From: Corallochytrium limacisporum
Taxonomy: Eukaryota > Opisthokonta
Assembly: GCA_002811645.1 (NCBI GenBank)
Contig: PDIP01000003.1
Coordinates: 545,739 to 609,738 of the forward strand
Direction of reading: 5' to 3'
Length of the DNA: 64,000 nt
The notes beneath the pieces were generated by a model, which had not been told where the DNA came from, searched no databases, and was given only the letters and a program-made list of their open reading frames with translations. Within the stretch, counting starts at the first letter, position 1. Each line of letters opens with the position of its first letter. The position numbers and the translations under genes were made by a program. Positions 19,943 to 31,200 of the stretch are shown piece by piece.

Positions 19943-20824
19943 ATGACTAGTGGTATGGGTTTCGGTTACCAGGACATCGCTCCGGCAGATGGAGGTGGCT
20001 TCCTCAACCAACATGACTATTCCACCGCTGGTGGCTTCACAACAAGCCAGAGTGCTGGAGGAGATGGTAAGGTTTCTCGGGAAAAGTTTATCACTCCGGT
20101 GACAATCAAGCAGGCCAAGGAGGCCAAGAAGGAAAGCAGCGAGTCCAACTTGTTTATGGCTACCACCGGCCAGGAGCTGAATGAGGTTCGTATCGTGGCC
20201 TGCCTCCGTGCCAAGTCTACTAAGTCTGCCACACGGGTAATGTATGGCATTGAGGATGGTACGGGCTTCCTGGACTGTATGCACTGGATCGATGACAGTG
20301 ACAAGGACGATCATCAGTCTCGGTCCTTTGACTCCCTCAAGGAAGGCTCCTATGTCCGTGTCTCTGGAGGTCTCCGTGATTTTAACGGAAAAATTACACT
20401 GAACTCTCACAAGATTGAATCCATCACAGACATGAACGAAGTCACCTATCACATGGTATCTGTAGCACATGCGATCAAGATCAATAAGAGCGGTATGCAG
20501 AACGCCACTGTCGGCCAGAAGGGCCTGCCCTTCCATGCTGGCACTGGTGCTACATTGGCTGCGACTGCTGGTGGTGTTAGGCAGATGGAGGTAGATGAAC
20601 AGCCTATGGACCCGACCGAGAAGCGTATTGCCGACTTCATCAAATCCAAGGCATGTGACGCCGATGGACAGCCACTCGGTGACCACCCCGGTGTCTCGGT
20701 ATCGGACATCGCTGAACACCTTGGTATAAAGGAGCCTGAGACAACAAAGATCCTGAACCAAATGGCCGAGGACGGTAATATCTACTCTACCATGGACGAA
20801 TTCCATTTCCAGATCACCGGATGA
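19943..20824 (+). CDS. RPA2: Replication protein A 32-kDa subunit
   Basis: A 293-residue protein with the RPA2 layout. It has a Gly/Ser-rich N-terminus of about 45 residues (a phosphorylation target in other species), an OB-fold at about 75-165 (motifs ITPVTIKQA, VRIVACLRAKS, TRVMYGIEDGTG, GSYVRVSGGLRDFNGK, TLNSHKI), a linker, and a C-terminal winged helix at about 220-290 (SVSDIAEHLGI, NIYSTMDEFHFQ). RPA binds single-stranded DNA in replication, repair and recombination as a heterotrimer with RPA1 and RPA3, neither of which is in this window. It starts at ATG 19943 (context ATCATGACT). Confidence 0.93.
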   Translation: MTSGMGFGYQDIAPADGGGFLNQHDYSTAGGFTTSQSAGGDGKVSREKFITPVTIKQAKEAKKESSESNLFMATTGQELNEVRIVACLRAKSTKSATRVMYGIEDGTGFLDCMHWIDDSDKDDHQSRSFDSLKEGSYVRVSGGLRDFNGKITLNSHKIESITDMNEVTYHMVSVAHAIKINKSGMQNATVGQKGLPFHAGTGATLAATAGGVRQMEVDEQPMDPTEKRIADFIKSKACDADGQPLGDHPGVSVSDIAEHLGIKEPETTKILNQMAEDGNIYSTMDEFHFQITG

Positions 20825-22517
20825 AGTGAATGGAGTTCCCGTATCACTTGCCCCCACATCAAAGCGTGACGTATCAACGTCGCCTTTCGTTTCCTCTAGC
20901 AATACTATCGATTAATACAAAGGTCTGCATGCATGTCTTAACCCAAGAACACTTTTCGCTGTATGTTCTGACAGCTGGTCCGATTTCTCCAACTGTGACA
21001 GCGAACTCCACCCCTCATCGACCCTTGCCTCTCTCGGCCCACCCACTTGTCAGAACCACCGTACCTCTGTGTGGACATCGATGGTATTGAAAGTGCACCC
21101 CGCGCGATTGTGCATAGTATTTCTACACGGTGACATGAGCCGTACATCCACTATGGAAATATCCCCTCCTGCCGATTCCCGTTGATTTCGGCCCCGGCCA
21201 AATCCAACGGTCACAAGCAGTGTGCCCTTAAATCAGTAGCTGAAAAGAAAAATAACCCATCGTCCCGAAGATGATAACTAATGTACTGGGGGTCCCCCGC
21301 GAGTTCCAAGCTTTGTTCTGTGAAACGAAAGGCTGGCAAAAAAAAAGGGAAAAAAAAAAACCGGAAGGCCTTTTTCCGTCCGCCGCACGGGAGTCTCGCC
21401 AAGAATTAAAAAACGAAAACGTGCGGTGTTCCTTAGTATCTTTTCTATAAAATTCCTGGCTGTAAGTACACGGGGGGCGTTCCGACCGAGCGCCCGGCCA
21501 GAGGGAATCTGATAACCCCGCACTTCTACGTGCGGGTTCGCGATGGAAAAGTCCATGGAAAAGGTCCATTCAAAACGCGGACAGGGCACAGTGACCCGGA
21601 GGGGTTTGTGAGTCAGTGGCACCGGAGAGTGACAGTGCCACTCTGGTTGGTCGGTCCGACCCGACTGGTGATGCAACTCGATCGCGCACTTTATGCGGCC
21701 CAGGGGGGGACTGGGGATAAACCCAAGGTAAAACTGAGCAAGTGTCCCTCTCCCCTGCAGGGACCCCTGCGGGGCCTTCTCTTGAATCCTCGCGGGTGTC
21801 GATGATGACTCCATAGCTTGTATTGGAAGTGGGCGTGCCCACTGCCCTGTGCATAGTGAAAGTATGATAGCACCTATGACGAAGGATTTCTGTTTCGTAC
21901 CCCCCCCGAAATCCCACACCACTTTCCTAATTGCGGTCCGCACAGAAAATAGGGAGTCCAATTCATACGAGGAGTAACTCGGAGTAGTAATTGAACGACT
22001 CGCCGGACACATAAGTGGAGCCTCCAGAGCTGCGTTGGGTATGTGCGTGTCCCGTTTGGACAAATAAAAATCGGATATCCTCTACTGCGGTCCTTGACCC
22101 GACTGGCTCAAAAGGCAGCGGCGTGGACAACGGAACGGATTGTCAAAACAATGCTGGTGTTATCTATTGACTGGTACTTTCTCGTGCGTAAGCATAATGT
22201 ACGAGGGATTTGAGTGGTACGGAACAAAAAAACTCTTCTCGCTTCTTCGGACAGGGATGTGGGGGCGGTCCCGTGGCTCTCTCTGTGGCGGCAGAGAACT
22301 TTGGGTGCGGCTTTAGGCTTTGCTAGCAAGAGCCAAAACAATTTCTTACTAGTATCGGCGACACGGCAGACAGAACCGTGGAAGATAGTCCCAGATGCTA
22401 ACAGAGAGCATGCACTGCAGGTCCTAGAGACAACAGACAATCCGGTACTAACCAGCGTATCTTTGGAACAGTATCACTGTTTGCCACACTGGTAGTAAAT
22501 ATAGACAACTATACAGC
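20825..22517. other. Intergenic region between RPA2 and the epimerase gene
   Basis: 1.7 kb, the 5' flank of the epimerase gene and the 3' flank of RPA2. No gene is supported. A minus-strand frame of 261 codons (21278-22063) lacks an ATG at its start and shows no family features. Adenine runs at about 21340-21360 interrupt otherwise mixed sequence. Confidence 0.55.
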
Positions 22518-23534
22518 ATGAAGGTTCTGTGCACTGGAGGAGCCGGCTACATCGGTACCCATACCGTTGTCGAGCTATACAACTCTGGCCATGAGGCTGT
22601 CATTGTAGACGATCTGTCCAACTCCTGCGTGGAGGCCGTAAAGCGGGTTGAGAAGATCGTAGGCAAGGATATTCCTTTCTACGAGGCTAACTTGCTGGAG
22701 GGTGACAAGCTGGACAAGATCTTTGCGGAGCACAAAATAGATGCCGTCATCCACTTCGCCGGCCTGAAGGCTGTGGGCGAGAGCTCTGAAATTCCACTTA
22801 CCTACTACAAGCAGAACATCTCTGGTACCATTTCCCTGCTGGAGGCCATGGACCGTGCAAACGTGACGAACTTGGTCTTCAGCTCCAGTGCTACCGTTTA
22901 CGGCCTGCTCCAGTACCTCCCCGTGACCGAGGACCACCCTCTGTCCGCAACCAATCCGTACGGTCGCACCAAGCTGTTCATTGAGGACATCCTCCGCGAC
23001 TATGTCGCTTCCAGACCTGGAAAGTTCAACGCAATCTTGTTGCGTTACTTTAACCCTGTCGGTGCCCACGCCAGTGGTACCATCGGCGAGGACCCCCAGG
23101 GCATCCCTAATAACCTGATGCCTTTTGTCATGCAGGTGGCTGTTGGTCGTCGGGAGAAGCTGAGCGTCTTCGGTGGTGACTACGATACCAAGGATGGCAC
23201 CGGGGTGCGCGATTTCATTCACGTTGTGGATCTGGCCAAGGGACATGTGGCCTCTCTCAACAAACTTGCCGAGAACCCGGGCTGCCCTGTGTACAACCTT
23301 GGAACTGGCACGGGATACTCTGTCCTTGAGATGGTTGCCGCTGCTGAGAAGGTCTCCGGCAAGAAGATTGCTTATCAAATCGTCGATCGCCGCCCTGGTG
23401 ACATTGGCACCGTGTATGCGGACCCAGCCTTCGCAGAGAAGGAGCTGGGTTGGAAGGCCGAGCTTGGTGTGGAGGAAATGTGCGGCGACATGTGGAAGTG
23501 GCAGAGCGAAAACCCTACTGGTTTCAAGAACTGA
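22518..23534 (+). CDS. GALE: UDP-glucose 4-epimerase
   Basis: A 338-residue extended short-chain dehydrogenase that interconverts UDP-glucose and UDP-galactose in the Leloir pathway. NAD-binding GGAGYIG is at residues 7-13, the catalytic Ser in SSSATVYG (about Ser124), and the Tyr148/Lys152 pair in NPYGRTK. Substrate-binding features follow (LRYFNPVGAH, then GVRDFIHVVDLA, YNLGTGTG). It is the single-domain form: the mutarotase half fused to it in S. cerevisiae Gal10 is absent. UDP-galactose from this enzyme is the donor needed by the GT7 galactosyltransferase encoded 4 kb away, though nothing shows the two are co-regulated. It starts at ATG 22518. Confidence 0.95.
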   Translation: MKVLCTGGAGYIGTHTVVELYNSGHEAVIVDDLSNSCVEAVKRVEKIVGKDIPFYEANLLEGDKLDKIFAEHKIDAVIHFAGLKAVGESSEIPLTYYKQNISGTISLLEAMDRANVTNLVFSSSATVYGLLQYLPVTEDHPLSATNPYGRTKLFIEDILRDYVASRPGKFNAILLRYFNPVGAHASGTIGEDPQGIPNNLMPFVMQVAVGRREKLSVFGGDYDTKDGTGVRDFIHVVDLAKGHVASLNKLAENPGCPVYNLGTGTGYSVLEMVAAAEKVSGKKIAYQIVDRRPGDIGTVYADPAFAEKELGWKAELGVEEMCGDMWKWQSENPTGFKN

Positions 23535-23637
23535 ATATCGGCGTCATCTAAGTTTTAGCGTATGGCTAGCCGTTCTAGCATCTACCATTTGTACGAAAAA
23601 GAAAACAAACACCGCAGTATCATAGCAATTAGATATG

Positions 23638-24564
23638 TCAGTAAATATAGAGATTTCTTGACTCGAGATAGTCCTTGGCGAACCGGCGTCCATCCAGGGT
23701 AGGCTGGGCAAACGCAAGATCCAGGCGCAGGTTTGTTCCTTTGATGCAGCCGAACTCCACCTCTGCAGCTCTTAGAAGCCTTCTGGCGATGCCATGTCTC
23801 CGGGCTGTGCTGGGTACCCAAATGCGTGATACACCAAGAAACATCTTGGTCACCGGATTGGCTTTGTTGTACAGAAGAGCCTCGTCACTGGTTATGCTTT
23901 CAGGGTTGAGAATTTCAAAGGCCTTCCGGACTGGCTCCAGAACGAGGCAACCGATCACTGTCTTGTTGCGGATACAAAGCGCGTAGTGGTAGCGCTGCCC
24001 GGGTACAAGTGAAGGTGATCCAAGCTGCTTATTTACATGTTCATGAATCTCCTTGCAGCGAGAAATCCAGCGGCGATTATCTTTCGGATACACCGCTACA
24101 ATGTACTCTGATGAGTCCGTGTTAGTGTTGCTCCATATTATACGCTGAGCAAGCCACCCGGGAAAGCGAATGACAGTCTCGGAGTGGTACTGTCGATGCA
24201 CATCGTCATCCACACCAACATTGTAGGTCATACCACAGTCTGGACAGGTCTTTGCACCTATCTCCTTCTGGCCGGCGTCGATGATCCATTGGTCCGCATT
24301 ATTTTTCAACTTTGTTGACTTTGGTCGGCGGCCAACCTTCTTTACTTTGTTAGGTGCTTCCGATCGTCCTGCCTTCGGTTTCTGATGCGGAGTGTTCAGC
24401 CATCCAACCAGGGTCCTTCTCTTCTTTTCGGGATCAACCGGACTGCCAGTGTTTTTCACATCTTTCAAAGGCTTCCGTTGCGGTAGTGCCTGTAAGTCAT
24501 CAGCCTTTCGGGGTTCCCCAAACACTGCGTCCCACTTCGATGTGGCCTGATCTATTGTTGACAT
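23638..24564 (-). CDS. ECO1: Sister-chromatid cohesion acetyltransferase Eco1/ESCO
   Basis: A 308-residue protein with the Eco1 layout: a basic, disordered N-terminus of about 100 residues, a C2H2 zinc finger (CPDCGMTYNVG...H...H), and a GNAT-type acetyltransferase domain. The acetyl-CoA loop is seen in the RIWVPSTARRHGIARRLL segment, and the family C-terminal signature in AFAQPTLDGRRFAKDYL. Eco1 acetylates cohesin Smc3 during S phase to establish cohesion. The N-terminus contains LVGWLNTP and QALPQRKPL, short linear motifs that could bind replication factors. This is speculative. Start is at ATG 24564. Its stop lies about 100 bp from the epimerase stop. Confidence 0.9.
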   Translation of the reverse strand: MSTIDQATSKWDAVFGEPRKADDLQALPQRKPLKDVKNTGSPVDPEKKRRTLVGWLNTPHQKPKAGRSEAPNKVKKVGRRPKSTKLKNNADQWIIDAGQKEIGAKTCPDCGMTYNVGVDDDVHRQYHSETVIRFPGWLAQRIIWSNTNTDSSEYIVAVYPKDNRRWISRCKEIHEHVNKQLGSPSLVPGQRYHYALCIRNKTVIGCLVLEPVRKAFEILNPESITSDEALLYNKANPVTKMFLGVSRIWVPSTARRHGIARRLLRAAEVEFGCIKGTNLRLDLAFAQPTLDGRRFAKDYLESRNLYIY

Positions 24565-25373
24565 GGTTTCTGTTGCGGTCTCTGCAGAATGTCCGATAAT
24601 TCAATGTACAGTGCACAGAGGAAGAGTCTGAAATACTCGTCATGGGTCCCTACCTTACACTGTTGATATACTTATGTCGAATAGGCCTGATATTCTCGAC
24701 AGTGTCCGACTGGTTTTTGACCCAGTAAGAGTCCACCAGGAAATTGCACTCGCACTCACATTTTTTTCAAACAGTCGGCGCGCGAAAAGACCCATTTCTG
24801 CGCCAAATATTGATTTAATTGAGGCCCCCACCATGCAGTATTTTCATTATAGGAGACACGGTTGACGTCCTCAACTCCATACATTCAATACCGAATCTGG
24901 CCCGGGGATGGTCTCTGTCCTCATTGTTATTTGTCTTCTCCGGCCTCACTTGGGCCCCTACTGAAACTACTTTAAAATCGGCCCCGGAACACTCCGTTGT
25001 GAAACTGAAGGATTGGGAATCAGTTTCCACGAACACTAGTGACAGACGGGCATAAAGTGAAGTAAGGAAGATAGCAAGCACACTTGCCCCCTGACCTTGT
25101 GGCGGGACGAGAGGGAGATAGTATGAACTGAACAGAGAGGGCTTTCTCCAGGGGGCTTGCTTCCAGGACGTCTGTGTGTACGCATTGGTTTTGGGAACAC
25201 AGAGAGATTACTGATAGGAGATTTTACAACTGGTAGAGACACATATAGCATTAGTAAATAATGTATTTCAACCGCGCGACTGTGGAACCTGAGACGTTCG
25301 GACATTCGAGATTCTACACGCCGGTCATCGAGTGTTGAGGTGAGAAAATACTCTTCGTTCGGATACATCAAAG
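24565..25373. other. Shared 5' region of ECO1 and RPD3
   Basis: 809 bp between divergent start codons, presumably holding both promoters. I see no gene, strong repeat or recognisable regulatory site. Sequence just before the RPD3 start is GGATACATCAAAGATG. Confidence 0.55.
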
Positions 25374-26855
25374 ATGCCGAACATTACCGCAGACTGGCGC
25401 CCTAAGGTCGCCTACTTCTACGACTCCGAAGTAGGCAATTACTACTATGGTCAGGGTCACCCTATGAAGCCGCATCGAATTCGCATGGCACACAACCTTA
25501 TTTTGAATTACGGCTTGTACAAGAAAATGGAAATTTTCCGACCACACCGGGGAACATTTACTGACATGACTCGGTTCCACAGTGATTCATATGTCGAGTT
25601 CTTGCGGAGAATTATGCCAGACATTCAGGAAGAGAACAGAGCTGACATGCAGCGGTACAATGTGGGAGAGGACTGTCCTGTTTTTGACGGTCTATACGAA
25701 TTTTGCCAAATTTCGGCTGGTGGTTCTATCGGTGGTGCTGTAAAGCTAAACCAGGGAACTTCTGACATTGCCATTAACTGGGCCGGTGGTCTACATCACG
25801 CCAAGAAATCCGAAGCCTCTGGTTTCTGCTACATTAATGATATCGTCTTGGCCATTTTGGAGCTGCTGAAGTATCACCAGCGGGTCCTGTATATTGACAT
25901 TGATATTCACCATGGAGACGGTGTGGAAGAGGCTTTTTACACCACTGATCGTGTAATGACTGTGTCTTTTCACAAGTATGGTGAGTATTTCCCGGGTACT
26001 GGTGACATTCGTGACATTGGAGCAAAGAAAGGCAAGCACTATGCAGTAAATTTCCCCATGCGGGATGGTATTGACGACGCTGCCTATCGAGATGTCTTCC
26101 AGCCCCTCATGAAACGCATCATGGAGTGGTATGACCCTGGTGCAATTGTTCTGCAGTGTGGCGCCGACTCTTTAGCCGGAGACCGGTTGGGATGCTTCAA
26201 TTTGTCCATTGATGGACACGCAGACTGTGTGCGGTACATGAAGAGTTTCAAAAAGCCTTTACTGCTGCTCGGCGGTGGTGGGTACACCATTCGCAATGTG
26301 GCCCGATGCTGGACTTATGAGACTGCCATTGCTCTGGATACTCAGGTCAGTATTGACGTGCCCTTTAACGAGTACTTCGAGTACTACGGCCCCGAGTACA
26401 AGCTTTACGTCCCACCGTCCAACATGGAGAATCGCAACACCCCAGACTACCTACACAAGACGCTGGCCAAACTCATCGATGGTCTGCGGAATGTGGCACA
26501 TGTCCCTAGCGTACAGATGCACGAGATGAATGCTCCTGAAGCGCGGGTGTCCGGACCTGCTGAGCGGGACCCCGATGAGTCTGGAGACAAAGGAAATGAC
26601 GGTCGCATCGCTTGCGATGAGGAGTTGTCCGACAGCGACGACGAGAACCAGGCCCGCAACCAGCAGAACCATGGTGAGGGCAAGGTCAGCATTATGCAAG
26701 GAGACAAGGGTGAAACTGATCCCGTTCCAGCTCCCACCACTGACAACAAGGAAGCCTACAAACTGGACAAAGGAGACGTGAACGAGGACCTCGCCGCCAT
26801 GGGAAATGGAAAGCCCAAAGATGGCATGGACGTTGACTCGAAGCCCGAGGCCTAA
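25374..26855 (+). CDS. RPD3: Class I histone deacetylase Rpd3
   Basis: A 493-residue class I zinc deacetylase. The catalytic set is complete: His141-His142 in GGLHHAKK, zinc ligands Asp177 and His179 in DIDIHHGDG and Asp265 in CGADSL, and Tyr304 in GGGYTIRN. The deacetylase domain covers about residues 10-385. The C-terminal 100 residues are acidic and disordered ([11 protein letters not shown]), as in Rpd3/HDAC1. It removes acetyl groups from histone tails in Sin3-type corepressor complexes. It starts at ATG 25374. Its stop is 77 bp from the stop of the facing galactosyltransferase gene. Confidence 0.96.
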   Translation: MPNITADWRPKVAYFYDSEVGNYYYGQGHPMKPHRIRMAHNLILNYGLYKKMEIFRPHRGTFTDMTRFHSDSYVEFLRRIMPDIQEENRADMQRYNVGEDCPVFDGLYEFCQISAGGSIGGAVKLNQGTSDIAINWAGGLHHAKKSEASGFCYINDIVLAILELLKYHQRVLYIDIDIHHGDGVEEAFYTTDRVMTVSFHKYGEYFPGTGDIRDIGAKKGKHYAVNFPMRDGIDDAAYRDVFQPLMKRIMEWYDPGAIVLQCGADSLAGDRLGCFNLSIDGHADCVRYMKSFKKPLLLLGGGGYTIRNVARCWTYETAIALDTQVSIDVPFNEYFEYYGPEYKLYVPPSNMENRNTPDYLHKTLAKLIDGLRNVAHVPSVQMHEMNAPEARVSGPAERDPDESGDKGNDGRIACDEELSDSDDENQARNQQNHGEGKVSIMQGDKGETDPVPAPTTDNKEAYKLDKGDVNEDLAAMGNGKPKDGMDVDSKPEA

Positions 26856-26932
26856 ACTTTTCAGAAATACATAATTACATTCCATTCCTCTTCTTATACA
26901 ACATCTTGCTGTTGTTCACGCATTTAGGATAT

Positions 26933-27793
26933 TTAATCTCCCTCTGGCTCTTGGTCTCCGTCTACAGCATGTCTACACCACGGTGTAAGGAATTCATCAC
27001 AGTGCAGCAGGACTTGGTAATGGATCACTGGGTAACCGTTGACAATCAGCTCAGTCTCTTCCTTCACCGTGTACGCAACATTATGTAGCCCAGTATCCGT
27101 GTCAAGGACTTTGAAGAGTTTGTCCTGTCCGTATGGTCTGCTTTTGTCACGAGGTCTCTCCTCTCCGTGGATGTGAATCCAACTGGTTTCTTTGCTAGAG
27201 CCGTCAATGGCAATGGGAGGCCTTTCCCACTCGAGTTCAAGCTCGAAGCTCCGGAGCCGGAATTCATCGTCTTCACCACCCCATCCCCAAAGTTTGTTTG
27301 TATATCCATTGAGGAGTTGGTAGTCCTTCAAACTGATGAGGTGTGCACCACCGAAGAACTTTCTAAAGGTATACTTTGGATGCAGGCCCGGTGGGGCTAA
27401 GTGCACCGGGGTTGACGGATAGGCATATGATATCCGTTGGTCTGCAGGAATAAGGTCAACGTCCTGCAGAGCAAAGTAGTCACACCCAACCTCTATCCCT
27501 CTCCGTACTCCTACGTTTAGTAGTGCACCTCGATTAAATCTGTATTCATCCTGCTGATCTACAATCACAATCGTCGGTACGATGCCTTGCTTGAATAAGA
27601 AGTTGTGGATGCCAGGAACGAATTCCTGGAGTTCCAGGAGTCGATCTCGGAAGGGTACGATGACGCAGAGTTTATGAAGCCTTGCATCTACATGAGGGCC
27701 CCTCAAGATCAGCAAGATTAAGGCCGCCGCCAGGAGTAGGAATATAATGCGTTCATGTCGCCGCCGTATGAATGGAACCCCTTTTGAACTCAT
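26933..27793 (-). CDS. GT7-family beta-1,4-galactosyltransferase, B4GALT7-like
   Basis: A 286-residue type II membrane enzyme: a basic N-terminus, one transmembrane helix at about residues 16-30, then a luminal glycosyltransferase domain. GT7 signatures are complete: VIVPFRDR (45-51), QQDEYRFNRG (80-89), the Mn-binding DVD at 111-113, and WGWGGEDDE at 169-177. The later HIHGEERPRDKSR segment resembles B4GALT7 more than the lactosamine-type enzymes. Family members transfer galactose from UDP-Gal in the Golgi. B4GALT7 builds the proteoglycan linker on xylose in animals. The acceptor here is unknown. The frame extends to a TTG at 27808, but the first ATG is at 27793. GT7 enzymes are characteristic of animals and their unicellular relatives and uncommon in fungi. 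Confidence 0.85.
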   Translation of the reverse strand: MSSKGVPFIRRRHERIIFLLLAAALILLILRGPHVDARLHKLCVIVPFRDRLLELQEFVPGIHNFLFKQGIVPTIVIVDQQDEYRFNRGALLNVGVRRGIEVGCDYFALQDVDLIPADQRISYAYPSTPVHLAPPGLHPKYTFRKFFGGAHLISLKDYQLLNGYTNKLWGWGGEDDEFRLRSFELELEWERPPIAIDGSSKETSWIHIHGEERPRDKSRPYGQDKLFKVLDTDTGLHNVAYTVKEETELIVNGYPVIHYQVLLHCDEFLTPWCRHAVDGDQEPEGD

Positions 27794-28286
27794 GAGAGTG
27801 ACATCCAAACTATCAGTATAACCCCAAGCTGTACTCTAACACATCATGGTCCCATTCACAACACGAAAGTCCAAAGTTTCTACGAAATCCCTGTTTGACA
27901 TGCCTGAAGGACCCGGAATCAACTTAGCAGCCCAGGCCTTTGGCACTTTAGTTTCCGTCCGGCTCGGCTGCTGTCCCTCTCGGGCTACCCACCTACCCGA
28001 ACTGGTCGCTGAACTCTCGCCAAGACTGGAAAGGAAACCTGGAATACGTTTCGTTTAAAGCGCACGAAAATTTCCGCCCCCTTACAAAGCAACAGATCCG
28101 TGTGAGTTTGGATTCGACGGGAGGGTGGGGCACGGCTACTAAAACGAAAACCCTAGCTGAACCTGAATCGGTGGCCAACTTCGCGAGACATTTATTGCAC
28201 GACGGGCACACATGTGGTAAGATCACAACATGTAAGATAGAACATATGATGGGGCGAATTCGCTCTTCGATTAAAACGAAATCATA
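27794..28286. other. Shared 5' region of the galactosyltransferase and RAB3GAP2 genes
   Basis: 493 bp between divergent start codons. An ATG frame of 70 codons at 27846-28058 has no recognisable features and is not called. No repeats are seen. Confidence 0.5.
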
Positions 28287-31200
28287 ATGAAACTTGCATT
28301 GCAGCCTTTGGTTCAGTACGGGCCTGCATTCAAAGGGCCCCCAAAGAAATATGCTGTGCAGCCTGCTGACGGGTTGACACTACTCTGCTATGACGATGAA
28401 GTTTTGCTGCTTCAGGGTGACAATAATCTATTGTACAGAACCGGGGTGTATATGCCAGTCACAGCATGCACCATCTTCAAGGTCATTCTTCCCGGAGGAA
28501 GGAGACCAGGTAGCATGCACGCCAACCTTGCTGTGTTTACAATATCCAGTGGGCAGATCCGTTTTCTGGTACATGGCAAAGGATTTGGCGGAGAAGTGGG
28601 GGTGCAGGACGCGCATCCCATGTCAGAGCCGATACAATCCCTCACTCTCACATCCACGTTGAAGAATGAAGGCGTAGGAGACCTGGTTGCAACCTATGCA
28701 GACGGTAGTTTGGTTGTGTGGCCGGCATCGCAGCTGACTAGTTTTGTGCAGGTCCTGGTGGTTGCAAAAGGACAGGAAGTTAACCCAGCGCAAATGGACT
28801 GTCGTAAACTGAAAGGATTTGTGCAAGACTCTACGTCTGATGTTGCAGATAGCGCCATCTTAGGGACTGAGCTCCGTTCACCGCTCGAAATTCTGATTAA
28901 CAACGACGCAAAGAAGGCGCGGATTGCGATGTCGTCAACGGAAAATTCTTCAAGGCTAGGCTACCATGTGTTCTCTGCAGGCAATAAGCCGCTCTTTTCA
29001 CTTACTGCATTCGACGAGAGGCGATCGTCAAACGTTTTGGGCAATCTCGCAAAAGGAGTCACAGGAGCGCTCAGTGGCGCTCTGACCAGCTTCTGGGGTG
29101 GTACTGGTGGTATCCAAGCTCAGGAAGAAGAGAAGAAAGAGATAGCTACGCAGGAAGGCAAACTGGAATCTGGCATCGACGAACCAAAGCGTGAGGCAGT
29201 ATTTGTGTCTGTGAGCCCCTCATCCAAGTACGCGTGCGTGACGGATAACCACGGACGGCTCTTACTTGTAGATCTTGAGCATAGCATAATTGTCAGGATC
29301 TTCAAGGGATATCGCAATGCCAAAACTGGCTGGATAGAAGTCGAAGACGACCAGGGCAATGAAAATAGTTTCTCTAGACTGTTGGTTGTGCATGATGTGA
29401 ATCAAAATTCCCTGGACCTGTGGGCAGCTCCCTTCGGTGACCGCGTTGAACGCATCTTCCTCAAGGCTGGGAGCGAGTTGTTCTATGCACCTCAACAGGC
29501 AACCATCGCTGTTGAGACCATGCTAGGTGCGGAGGGCAGTGAGGCTTTACGACAACTTCAGAATGTTGACGCTTTACATAGGTCCTTCCCGGGATGCAGG
29601 GGTATAGTGACAATCGTAAGCGATGGTGGACAAGTTGGCATCGTCCGAGCAAGCTTTCAGGCTGTGCAGGCTGGATTCTCAAGCACAAGTGGAGTGGACA
29701 GAATTCGTATTAACAAGATTGCGGCAATGTGTGCATCGAAGAAAGATAGCTTTGATGTGGACAAGATTTGTGAGTTGATCTCCGAACTGAGCAGTCCGAC
29801 ATCTTTGATTCGCTGTAACAACATTTGCAACAAACCCTGGGTTTCCCATGCTGATCTTCTCAAGATTCACCAAAAGGCCATTGAAACCAGCCATTCTATG
29901 CCTTTGACAGACGTTGCGGCGGCACGCACGGTCCTGCAGTGCCGTGCATCTTTAATTGAATGGTACCAAATGTTGATTGAAGCAAGTGAGTGCACCACCG
30001 AGGTGCCACTTGAGACGCTGACTGAACCGGAGGATACCCAGCAAATTCCTCCGGCGACCCTTGTTGCTGTTGCTGTCCAATTTGGGGATGGAGAAAGACT
30101 GTCGGTGAAGTTGCCTACGGTCATCGAATTCCTCAACGTCTTTGATATTTTCGCCGACAATGAATCAACATATCCGATTCGCGTACTTGGTGACATGAAG
30201 GTACTGGGCTGTCACCTGCTCCATTGTATGGACCCGGAATTGTTCATGGCTGCAGTGAAGACCGGTATTCAGCCGGTGGATGTCGCACAGATCCTTTTGG
30301 TTGGCTGCCTGGCCCTAACAGGGCCTAAAGACTATCTGGAGATGCGCTTCCATTGGGCATATAGCATGATGACCAAACTGATGCCAGAGGTGTCATCCCA
30401 GGAGGATGATGGAGCGTTTAAGAGTCTTTTGAGGGCCACTAATGAAGGCTTGGCTGACGGAAACCCGGCAATTGGTCACGCCTTATTGGTGCTCCTGCAA
30501 GGACAAGTAGCGAAACCGATGGCGAATATGCTTTCTGGTCTTTGCATATCCACTCGGCTGGCCACGGCTCTATATGCTGTGACCAGGGACACGGCCATCG
30601 CTGCGCCGTTGAGTCGTGTGGAAGTCCACGAGAAGCTTGTTAGTTACTTTATTGGCCGCATCGATGAACTCACGGTACTGAAGGACAATTCGGATGCAGC
30701 CAGTACATCATGGGCTTTTGAGATTGTGTCTTCATTCGTCGACTGGGAGGCATTCTATGCTATCTTGATCAAGGAAACTGTGGATGTTGCGGAAGATGGC
30801 AAGATTAAGACTCTCCTGGCCGTGCTCGAGGATTTGATGGGGGATAAGATACCGGGATTACGCACTGGCAAATACGTTATGGTGTCTGGATGTGGCATCT
30901 TTCGCAAGTGCATCCGACCCCTCTTGTCATCCTACGCAGATCTCGTGCATAAGATCAGCAAGCCCCTAGGTGCTACTTTGCTGAAAACCCGTTTCGATGC
31001 CTCTCCGGAGGATATTGATCGCTTCCTCGCTTTGACGGAGCAGTTTCTGGTCCGATTGCTGAACCACAAGAGACGTGCGCAAGGAGACGTTCCTGATCCA
31101 GCCAACTTCTATAGCGACGTCCTTGCAATAGTACAATCGAGAGACTGCCAGTGTGATCAGGATGTCATGCATCTGGGCATTTTGAAGGGCATTCAGACCC

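Noticed and set aside
19886-20902. Minus-strand frame of 338 codons over RPA2
   Set aside because: Antisense shadow of a clear RPA2 gene.
21278-22063. Minus-strand frame of 261 codons between RPA2 and the epimerase gene
   Set aside because: It begins with TTG, has no recognisable domain and ends in a low-complexity Phe-rich run from A tracts. Other frames in the same stretch are also stop-poor.
27846-28058. ATG frame of 70 codons upstream of RAB3GAP2
   Set aside because: No homology features, and the length is expected by chance. It could at most be an upstream open frame.
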